Below are positions 6,543 to 12,283 of a stretch of 12,283 nt of DNA, one piece after another. A model generated the notes under the pieces. The model had not been told where the DNA came from. It saw nothing but the letters and a program-made list of their open reading frames with translations, and did not search any database. Made by a program: the position numbers and the translations under genes. The DNA comes from HGM13006 sp963649625 (GTDB lineage: Bacteria; Bacillota; Clostridia; Oscillospirales; Oscillospiraceae). The stretch is from contig CAVJIP010000095.1 in NCBI GenBank assembly GCA_963649625.1, positions 1 to 12,283 on the forward strand. Direction: 5' to 3'. The first letter of the stretch is position 1, and every line of letters starts with the position of its first letter.

Positions 6543-9500
6543 AAACGAAAGCATCCGAAAGGTATTGGTTCTTGGTTCCGGCCCCATTATCATCGGCCAG
6601 GCGGCGGAATTTGACTATGCGGGAACCCAGGCCTGCCGCAGTCTGCGGGAGGAGGGCATTGAGGTGGTGCTGGTAAACTCCAACCCGGCCACCATTATGA
6701 CCGACAAGGACATTGCGGATCATGTGTACATTGAGCCTCTGAACACGGCCTCCGTGACCCAAATCATTGAAATGGAGCGGCCTGATGCGGTGCTGCCCAC
6801 CCTGGGCGGACAGACCGGATTGAATCTGGCCATGGCCCTGGCCGAGGACGGAACTCTGGAACGGTACGGTGTCCGGCTTTTGGGCACCAGTGCCGAATCC
6901 ATCCGCAAGGCGGAGGATCGCCAGGGCTTCAAGGACACCATGGAGGCCATCGGCCAGCCCTGCGTCACCTCCAGGGTGGTGGAAAGCGTGGAGGATGCCA
7001 TGGCCTTTGCCAAGGAGATTGGCCTGCCGGTGATTGTCCGGCCTGCCTATACCCTGGGGGGCACCGGCGGCGGCATTGCCTATACCATGAAGGATCTCCA
7101 TGAGATCGCTTCCAACGGCATCCGGCTGAGCCGGGTAAACCAGGTACTGATTGAACGGTGCATTTCCGGCTGGAAGGAAATCGAATATGAGGTGATTCGG
7201 GACGGGGCCGGGAATGTAATCACCGTGTGCAACATGGAAAACATTGACCCGGTGGGGGTGCATACCGGGGACTCTATTGTGGTGGCCCCCTCTCAGACCC
7301 TGGCGGACAAGGAATACCAGATGCTCCGTACCGCCGCCCTGGACATTATCTCCGCCCTGGAGATTGAGGGCGGCTGCAATGTCCAGTTTGCCCTCAAGCC
7401 CGACAGCTTTGAATATGCAGTGATTGAGGTCAACCCCCGGGTGTCCCGCTCCTCGGCCCTGGCCTCTAAGGCCACCGGCTACCCCATTGCCAAGGTGGCG
7501 GCGAAGATCGCTTTGGGCTATACCCTGGACGAAATCAAAAACTCCGTCACCGGTAAGACCTGCGCCTGCTTTGAGCCTGCCCTGGACTACTGCGTGGTAA
7601 AAATCCCCAAGTGGCCCTTTGATAAATTCGTCCACGCCAGCCGGAAGCTGGGTACCCAGATGAAGGCCACCGGGGAGGTTATGGCCATTGACAACAGCTT
7701 TGAGGGGGCACTGATGAAGGCCGTCCGCTCTCTGGAGCAGCACGTCAACTCCCTGCGGCTGGACAGCCTCAGGAGCCTGAGCGATGAGGAGATTCACGCC
7801 CGGCTGGAGCTGATTGACGACCAGCGGCTGTTTGTTATGGCAGAGGCCCTGCGCCGTGGAATCTCTCCGGAGGAGATCAATCGAATCACCAAGGTGGATA
7901 TTTGGTTCCTGGATCGGTTCCGGGATATTGTCGCCATGGAGGAGCGTATTGCGGCGGAGCCCCTGGACTATGCCCTGTTGCGCCGGGCCAAGGAGATGGG
8001 CTTTACCGATGAATTTATCGGCCAGCTCTGCGGCAAGTCCCATTTTGAGGTCAAGGAGCTGAGAAACCGGCTGAATATCCACGCCTCCTTCAAAATGGTG
8101 GACACCTGCGCAGCGGAGTTTGACGCAGCCACCCCCTACTATTATTCCACCTATGACGATGAAAACGAGGCCCAGGGCACGGATGTACCCAAAAAGGTGC
8201 TGGTGCTGGGCTCCGGCCCCATTCGTATCGGCCAGGGCATTGAGTTTGACTTCTGCTCCGTCCACTCGGTGTGGAGCCTCAAGCGGCTGGGCTGCTATAC
8301 CATCATTGTCAACAACAACCCGGAAACCGTTTCCACGGACTTTGACGTGGCGGACAAGCTGTACTTTGAGCCTCTGACCCCGGAGGACGTGCAGAACATT
8401 GTGGAGCTGGAGAAGCCCTGGGGTGCCGTGGTGCAGTTCGGCGGCCAGACGGCCATAAAGCTGACCCAGGATCTTACCAATATGGGGGTTCGCATTCTGG
8501 GCACCGATGCCGAGGGAGTGGATGCAGCAGAGGATCGGGAGAAGTTCGATGAGATTCTGCGGCAGACCCACATTGAAAAGGCCGAGGCAGGAACCTGTTT
8601 TACCGCAGAGGACGGCAAGGAAATTGCCAACCGTATCGGATACCCGGTGTTGGTGCGCCCCTCCTATGTGCTGGGGGGCCAGGGAATGCAGATTGCCTAC
8701 AATGACAAGGACATTGAGGACTACATGGCTATCATCAATATGTACTCCCAGGAGCATCCCATTCTGGTGGACAAGTACCTGATGGGCCGGGAGCTGGAGG
8801 TAGACGCAGTCTGTGACGGGGAAGACATCTTGATTCCCGGTATTATGGAGCACATTGAGCGGGCAGGCATCCACTCCGGGGACTCCATCTCCGTATATCC
8901 CCCGGTAAAAATCGAGGGACGGCATCAGGAAATTATTGCGGACTACAGCCGAAGATTGGCTACAGCCCTGCACGTTGTAGGGCTTGTCAATATCCAATTT
9001 GTGATTTATAATGATAAGGTCTATGTGATCGAGGTCAATCCCCGCTCCTCCCGGACCATCCCCTATATCACCAAGGTCACGGGGGTGCCTATTATTGAGC
9101 TGGCCACCCGGGTCATGCTGGGAGAAAAGCTGAAGGATTTGGGCTACGGCACCAGCCTGTACCCGGAGTCTCCCTATTATGCGGTGAAAATGCCGGTGTT
9201 CTCCTTCTCCAAGCTGACGGATGTGGACACCTCCCTGGGGCCGGAAATGAAGTCCACCGGCGAGGTACTGGGCATTGACCGGGACTTTAACCAGGCCCTC
9301 CTGAAGGCCTTTAAGGGGGTTGGTATGCCCATCCCCAAAAAGGACAGCAATATTCTCCTGACTGTGAAGGACGCAGACAAGCCGGAGATTCTTCCCATTG
9401 CCCGGAGTATGGAGGAGCTGGGAATGCATCTGTACGCCACGGCGGGCACCTATGAATACCTGAGAAAGCATGAGGTCAGCTGCCAGAAGGTCAACCGGAT

Positions 9501-9744
9501 CGCCGAGGGGAGCCCCTCTATTCTGGATATGATCGAAATCGGAATGTTTGACATGGTCATCAATACCCCGGCCAATGACCGAAAGCACAACAAGGACGGC
9601 TTTACCATCCGCCGCTCCGCCACGGAGCGTTCCATCCCGGTGATTACGGCGGTGGATACGGCCAGGGCGGTGATCCAGGCCAGAACCATGGGCCGGGCCA
9701 GTGAGCTAAAGGCCGTGGACATCACACGGATCAATCAGAGATAA
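6535..9744 (+). CDS. carB: Carbamoyl-phosphate synthase large subunit
   Basis: This full-length 1069-residue synthetase uses bicarbonate, two ATP and ammonia from CarA to make carbamoyl phosphate. It shows the internal duplication of the family: VLVLGSGPIIIGQAAEFDY near residue 10 and VLVLGSGPIRIGQGIEFDF near residue 551, each starting an ATP-grasp half. Each half has its own ATP-grasp loop (TLGGTGGG; VLGGQGM) and its own EVNPR metal/nucleotide motif (EVNPRVSRSSALASKATGYP; EVNPRSSRTIPYITKVTGVP). The last 130 or so residues are the MGS-like domain where allosteric effectors bind. The start overlaps the carA stop by 8 bp, with GGAGG 9 nt upstream. A 63-bp gap follows before guaA. No damage is visible. 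Confidence 0.97.
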   Translation: MPKNESIRKVLVLGSGPIIIGQAAEFDYAGTQACRSLREEGIEVVLVNSNPATIMTDKDIADHVYIEPLNTASVTQIIEMERPDAVLPTLGGQTGLNLAMALAEDGTLERYGVRLLGTSAESIRKAEDRQGFKDTMEAIGQPCVTSRVVESVEDAMAFAKEIGLPVIVRPAYTLGGTGGGIAYTMKDLHEIASNGIRLSRVNQVLIERCISGWKEIEYEVIRDGAGNVITVCNMENIDPVGVHTGDSIVVAPSQTLADKEYQMLRTAALDIISALEIEGGCNVQFALKPDSFEYAVIEVNPRVSRSSALASKATGYPIAKVAAKIALGYTLDEIKNSVTGKTCACFEPALDYCVVKIPKWPFDKFVHASRKLGTQMKATGEVMAIDNSFEGALMKAVRSLEQHVNSLRLDSLRSLSDEEIHARLELIDDQRLFVMAEALRRGISPEEINRITKVDIWFLDRFRDIVAMEERIAAEPLDYALLRRAKEMGFTDEFIGQLCGKSHFEVKELRNRLNIHASFKMVDTCAAEFDAATPYYYSTYDDENEAQGTDVPKKVLVLGSGPIRIGQGIEFDFCSVHSVWSLKRLGCYTIIVNNNPETVSTDFDVADKLYFEPLTPEDVQNIVELEKPWGAVVQFGGQTAIKLTQDLTNMGVRILGTDAEGVDAAEDREKFDEILRQTHIEKAEAGTCFTAEDGKEIANRIGYPVLVRPSYVLGGQGMQIAYNDKDIEDYMAIINMYSQEHPILVDKYLMGRELEVDAVCDGEDILIPGIMEHIERAGIHSGDSISVYPPVKIEGRHQEIIADYSRRLATALHVVGLVNIQFVIYNDKVYVIEVNPRSSRTIPYITKVTGVPIIELATRVMLGEKLKDLGYGTSLYPESPYYAVKMPVFSFSKLTDVDTSLGPEMKSTGEVLGIDRDFNQALLKAFKGVGMPIPKKDSNILLTVKDADKPEILPIARSMEELGMHLYATAGTYEYLRKHEVSCQKVNRIAEGSPSILDMIEIGMFDMVINTPANDRKHNKDGFTIRRSATERSIPVITAVDTARAVIQARTMGRASELKAVDITRINQR

Positions 9745-9755
9745 ACCATGCTGGC

Positions 9756-9781
9756 GGCCAGAAGCCCGGAGGCTTCTGGCC
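9756..9781 (+). other. Strong hairpin between carB and guaA
   Basis: GGCCAGAAGCC (9756-9766) and GGCTTCTGGCC (9771-9781) form a perfect 11-bp stem closed by a CGGA tetraloop, beginning 11 nt after the carB stop. No T-run follows, so it is not a standard rho-independent terminator. It ends 12 nt before the guaA ribosome binding site. It could stabilise the carAB mRNA end, mark an RNA processing site, or lower guaA expression relative to carAB. The hairpin is seen directly; its role is inference. Confidence 0.6.
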
Positions 9782-9807
9782 CCGGACTTGGGAAAGGAGA
9801 AAATTCC

Positions 9808-11349
9808 ATGAACCACCAGATGGTCATTGTTCTGGATTTTGGCGGCCAGTATAATCAGCTGATTGCCCGCCGGGTCCGGGAATGCAGCGTTTACTGTGAG
9901 GTCAAGCCCTACACCACCCCCCTGGAGGAGCTAAAGGCCATGAATCCCATTGGCTTTATCTTCACCGGTGGCCCCGGCAGCGTCTACGAGGAGAAGGCAC
10001 CCCACTATGACCCGGAAATCTTCCGGCTGGGTGTCCCGGTGCTGGGCATCTGCTACGGCTGCCAACTGATGGCCCACACCCTGGGGGGCCAGGTAACGGC
10101 GGCCCAGGCGGACACTGCCCGGGAGTACGGGAAAACAAAAACCTATTATGACACCTCCTGCAAGCTGTTCAAGGGCCTCCCGGAGGAGGGCATTTCCTGG
10201 ATGAGCCATGGGGACTATATGGCAAAGGTCCCCCAGGGCTTCCGGCTGGTGGCCCATACGGAGGCCTGCCCCAATGTGGCCATCTGCGATGAGGCTCGGG
10301 GCTTTTACGGGGTGCAGTATCATCCCGAGGTAAACCACACGGAGAACGGTGTCAGGATGATTCGCAATTTCCTCTATGAGGTCTGCGGGGCCAAGGGCGA
10401 CTGGACCATGGGGGATTACTGCAAAACCGCCATTGCCTCCATTCGGGAGCAGGTAGGCGGCGGCCAGGTGCTACTGGCCCTTTCCGGCGGAGTGGACTCC
10501 TCTGTGGCGGCGGCTCTCCTGGCGGAGGCGGTGGGCAGTCAGCTTACCTGCGTGTTTGTAGATCACGGTCTGATGCGCAAAAACGAGGGGGACGAGGTGG
10601 AGGCTGCCTTTGGGAAATGGAACATTAACTTTATCCGGGTGGATGCGGAGCGGCGTTTCCTTTCCAAGCTGGCCGGTGTCACCGAGCCGGAGCACAAGCG
10701 GAAAATCATCGGTGAGGAGTTTATCCGGGTTTTTGAGGAGGAGGGCAAGAAGATCGGCTCCGTGGACTATCTGGTTCAGGGAACCATCTATCCCGATGTA
10801 ATCGAGTCCGGCACCGGGGACGCTGCGGTGATCAAGAGCCACCACAACGTGGGCGGCCTGCCGAACTATGTGGACTTTAAGGAAATCATCGAGCCGCTGC
10901 GGATGCTGTTCAAGGACGAGGTGCGCCAGCTGGGCCGGGAGCTGGGCCTTCCCGACTACCTGGTGCGGCGGCAGCCCTTCCCGGGTCCGGGCCTGGCCAT
11001 TCGCATCATCGGGGACATCACCAAGGAGAAGGCCGACACCCTCCGGGATGCAGATGCCATTTTCCGGGAGGAAATCGCCAACGCCGGGCTGGACACCCAG
11101 ATCAGCCAGTACTTTGCGGTGCTGACCAATATGCGCTCTGTGGGGGTGATGGGCGATGGCAGAACCTACGACTATACCCTGGCCCTGCGAGGTGTCACCA
11201 CCTCCGACTTTATGACCGCTGACTGGGCCCGTATTCCCTACGAGGTGCTGGACAAAATCAGCGTCAGAATCGTCAATGAAGTCAAGGGCATCAACCGGAT
11301 TGTGTATGATATTACGTCTAAGCCACCGGCAACGATTGAGTTTGAATGA
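9808..11349 (+). CDS. guaA: GMP synthase (glutamine-hydrolysing)
   Basis: This 513-residue enzyme aminates XMP to GMP using glutamine and ATP, the last step of guanine nucleotide synthesis. The N-terminal glutaminase domain has Cys82 in GICYGCQ and the His172/Glu174 pair in QYHPEV. The ATP pyrophosphatase domain has the SGGVDSS loop at 226-232, and the C-terminal dimerisation/XMP-binding region contains RQPFPGPGLAIRI and a GVMGDGRTYDY block. I chose the ATG at 9808 because AAGGAG lies 8 nt upstream and family homology starts there; the in-frame ATG at 9748 would translate through the intergenic hairpin. The C-terminus reads KPPATIEFE where most family members end in IEWE, and the last dozen codons change style, which suggests the 3' end was supplied by an integrated element. 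Confidence 0.96.
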   Translation: MNHQMVIVLDFGGQYNQLIARRVRECSVYCEVKPYTTPLEELKAMNPIGFIFTGGPGSVYEEKAPHYDPEIFRLGVPVLGICYGCQLMAHTLGGQVTAAQADTAREYGKTKTYYDTSCKLFKGLPEEGISWMSHGDYMAKVPQGFRLVAHTEACPNVAICDEARGFYGVQYHPEVNHTENGVRMIRNFLYEVCGAKGDWTMGDYCKTAIASIREQVGGGQVLLALSGGVDSSVAAALLAEAVGSQLTCVFVDHGLMRKNEGDEVEAAFGKWNINFIRVDAERRFLSKLAGVTEPEHKRKIIGEEFIRVFEEEGKKIGSVDYLVQGTIYPDVIESGTGDAAVIKSHHNVGGLPNYVDFKEIIEPLRMLFKDEVRQLGRELGLPDYLVRRQPFPGPGLAIRIIGDITKEKADTLRDADAIFREEIANAGLDTQISQYFAVLTNMRSVGVMGDGRTYDYTLALRGVTTSDFMTADWARIPYEVLDKISVRIVNEVKGINRIVYDITSKPPATIEFE

Positions 11350-11353
11350 TTGC
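11305..11353 (+). mobile_element. Candidate attachment site (attL) in the guaA 3' end
   Basis: The 3' end of guaA is an established integration site for genomic islands and ICEs using tyrosine recombinases, where the element restores the last codons. Here the codons from about 11305 onward (TAT GAT ATT ACG TCT AAG CCA) are poorer in third-position G/C than the rest of guaA, and the protein ends IEFE instead of IEWE. GC content drops after the stop and XRE-type element genes follow. The expected partner repeat (attR) would be beyond the window, so the boundaries given are approximate and the element itself is not seen. Confidence 0.45.
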
Positions 11354-11441
11354 ATCCCAGAAAAAGTCCAGTAAGACCAAGGTTTTTTCGCCATGAGTGC
11401 CCGCTGTGGCAACAAAATGGCAACATTATTTGAATTATTGC
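11341..11441 (+). repeat. Near-perfect 13-bp direct repeat at the guaA end
   Basis: TTTGAATGATTGC (11341-11353, spanning the guaA stop) recurs as TTTGAATTATTGC (11429-11441), with 12 of 13 bases identical and starts 88 bp apart. The pair flanks the TGGCAACA repeats. It may be a duplicated core site from a decayed or tandem insertion, or chance similarity in AT-rich DNA. Confidence 0.35.
11407..11425 (+). repeat. Paired TGGCAACA direct repeats, possible integrase arm sites
   Basis: TGGCAACA occurs at 11407-11414 and again at 11418-11425, exactly 11 bp apart, about one helical turn. Short helically phased direct repeats close to a crossover site are typical of arm-type binding sites for tyrosine recombinases of phages and ICEs. 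No integrase is encoded in the window, so the assignment is inferred from position and spacing. Confidence 0.4.
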
Positions 11442-11447
11442 GATAAC

Positions 11448-11492
11448 AAAAAGCGCTATCTGATTTGAAGCTAAGTCAGATAGCGCTTTTTT
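11448..11492. terminator. Bidirectional rho-independent terminator
   Basis: AAAAAGCGCTATCTGA (11448-11463) and its exact complement (11476-11491) form a perfect 16-bp stem with a 12-nt loop. T-runs on both strands let it end guaA transcription on the + strand and the XRE gene on the - strand, whose stop codon lies 11 bp beyond it. Confidence 0.85.
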
Positions 11493-11502
11493 CTATTGTT
11501 TT

Positions 11503-12033
11503 TTAGTCAGCTTTCAGCCGGTCTTTGAAAGCCTCCACCATTGCGTCGCTGAGCTGCTGAGACGGGACTTGCACATAGCCAGAGGTCTCATCGTATTTCG
11601 GGTAGTTATAACGCCACTTATCGTAGTCCTCCCGGTTGATTTCGCCATTGCGGAGCCTTTCCGCCTGCTCAGCCCACGCAGTGAGCATTTCGGATAGCTC
11701 GGCAGCGTCCTTCCCCTTGCGGGGATCGACACGCAGAGAAACGCCGTTTTCGCCGGTTTCCACCGTCAACCCGTAGCGATCCTCTAAGGTAAACAGGGTG
11801 TGCATCAGGCCGAGATAGCTGTCAATGTCCGGCACGGACAGAGCCAGTGGCGAGACACCCAGCGCATCGGCAAGGCTCTCCGTCAGCTCCGCCTTGGGCG
11901 TTCTGCTGCCGGACTCATACTGCGCCATACGGATGTCGGCAGTCTTTTCCGGGAAACCGACTACCTGCCCCAAGTATTTTTGCGTCATTCCCCGCAAATT
12001 GCGGAAGAACCGAATTCTCTCACCGATTGCCAT
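11503..12033 (-). CDS. XRE-family helix-turn-helix transcriptional regulator
   Basis: This 176-residue cytoplasmic protein has an N-terminal XRE/Cro-C1 helix-turn-helix at about residues 4-62 (IGERIRFFRNLRGMTQ, then FPEKTADIRMAQYESGSRTPK around the recognition helix) and a C-terminal region of about 110 residues with a charged segment (WAEQAERLRNGEINREDYDKWRYNYP) of unknown role. I chose the start at 12033 because AGGAG lies 10 nt upstream; in-frame ATGs at 12051 and 12066 lack a site and nearly abut the promoter. It has its own promoter (12069-12098), with a divergent strong promoter beside it and repeated ATAGCAAA motifs between, the layout of an autoregulated repressor of an ICE or prophage. 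What it controls lies off the right edge. The regulator family is firm; the mobile-element role is inferred. Confidence 0.85.
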   Translation of the reverse strand: MAIGERIRFFRNLRGMTQKYLGQVVGFPEKTADIRMAQYESGSRTPKAELTESLADALGVSPLALSVPDIDSYLGLMHTLFTLEDRYGLTVETGENGVSLRVDPRKGKDAAELSEMLTAWAEQAERLRNGEINREDYDKWRYNYPKYDETSGYVQVPSQQLSDAMVEAFKDRLKAD

Positions 12034-12068
12034 AGCGATTACGCTCCTCATTTTGATTCTGTGCAATC

Positions 12069-12098
12069 AGTATAGCATATAGATTTAAGCCGTGTCAA
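12069..12098 (-). promoter_or_regulatory. Promoter of the XRE regulator
   Basis: On the minus strand, TTGACA (12093-12098) is a perfect -35 and TATACT (12069-12074) a good -10, separated by 18 bp, with a TG one base upstream making an extended -10. The start would be near 12062, giving a short leader that holds the AGGAG site at 12044-12048. An ATAGCA-like motif (12072-12079) overlaps the -10, consistent with self-repression. Confidence 0.7.
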
Positions 12099-12182
12099 GA
12101 TAGCAAAAGCAAAAAAGTTAAATATTTTTCTGTAAGCCCCCTTGACAATAGCAAATTCGTTTAGTATAATGACTATAGCAAA
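12072..12182. promoter_or_regulatory. Candidate operator array for the XRE regulator
   Basis: The motif ATAGCAAA occurs at 12100-12107, 12148-12155 and 12175-12182, and a variant ATAGCATA at 12072-12079, all in the same orientation. These sites overlap or flank both divergent promoters. Such placement is typical of repressor/antirepressor control regions of phages and ICEs. Binding by the adjacent XRE protein is inference. Confidence 0.45.
12142..12170 (+). promoter_or_regulatory. Perfect-consensus promoter firing toward the right edge
   Basis: TTGACA (12142-12147) and TATAAT (12165-12170) are both perfect consensus with the optimal 17-bp spacing. ATAGCAAA motifs lie in the spacer (12148-12155) and just downstream (12175-12182), where a bound repressor would block RNA polymerase. 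The gene it drives is not identifiable in the remaining 113 bp. Confidence 0.75.
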
Positions 12183-12283
12183 TAGCGTTAAGTTGTTTGC
12201 AGACAACAGAATATCCGTCGTGCGTCACGGTAATGGCGTACCCGCTCGGGCAAATCGGAATGCGGCCAGAAAGTTCTCCGACA

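Noticed and set aside
6442..9588. Very long open frame (1048 codons) on the minus strand opposite carB
   Set aside because: It mirrors an intact, strongly conserved carB. GC-rich third positions remove stop codons from the opposite strand, and the translation is rich in H, G, L and Q without recognisable domains.
9748..9807. Upstream in-frame start for guaA adding 20 residues
   Set aside because: The extension would be encoded by the hairpin sequence, has no ribosome binding site, and the ATG at 9808 has an ideal AAGGAG.
11361..11388. GAAAAAGTC...GGTTTTTTC as a guaA terminator
   Set aside because: The pairing is nearly all A-T with two wobbles and has no GC-rich stem; the hairpin at 11448-11492 is far stronger.
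11800..12082. Plus-strand open frames opposite the XRE gene
   Set aside because: They overlap the helix-turn-helix coding region in antisense and lack ribosome binding sites.

Overview
The window looks like chromosomal DNA from a GC-rich member of the Clostridia, probably an Oscillospiraceae/Ruminococcaceae-type gut bacterium. This is an inference from strong AGGAG-type ribosome binding sites, codons rich in G/C at the third position, dense gene overlaps, a TagA-type glycosyltransferase, and an MltG/U32 gene pair similar to the Bacillus yrrL-yrrN-yrrO neighbourhood. No RNA gene, CRISPR array or complete mobile element is visible.

Region 1 (about 84-5290) is one tightly packed + strand operon of six genes: a GT26 WecG/TagA/CpsF glycosyltransferase, thymidylate kinase (tmk), a DJ-1/PfpI protein, 5-formyltetrahydrofolate cyclo-ligase, the endolytic transglycosylase MltG, and a U32 'peptidase' that most resembles the tRNA hydroxylation factor TrhP. 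Gaps run from 3 bp to overlaps of 14 bp, so translation is probably coupled throughout. A good sigma-A-type promoter lies at 84-112 and a modest hairpin terminator at 5262-5294.

Region 2 (about 5363-11349) is the nucleotide synthesis block: carA and carB (8 bp overlap), which make carbamoyl phosphate for pyrimidines and arginine, then guaA (GMP synthetase) after a 63 bp gap holding a strong hairpin. carA has its own promoter and a short leader with a hairpin.

Region 3 (from the last codons of guaA to the right edge) differs in character. The end of guaA changes codon style and ends in IEFE rather than the usual IEWE. It is followed by lower-GC DNA with paired TGGCAACA repeats, a perfect bidirectional terminator, a minus-strand XRE regulator, and a divergent promoter region with repeated ATAGCAAA motifs and a perfect-consensus promoter firing off the right edge. 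The 3' end of guaA is a known integration site for genomic islands and ICEs, so this is most likely the left junction and control region of an integrated element that continues beyond the window. That junction is the most interesting part; the rest is housekeeping. No clearly undescribed system can be demonstrated from this window alone.
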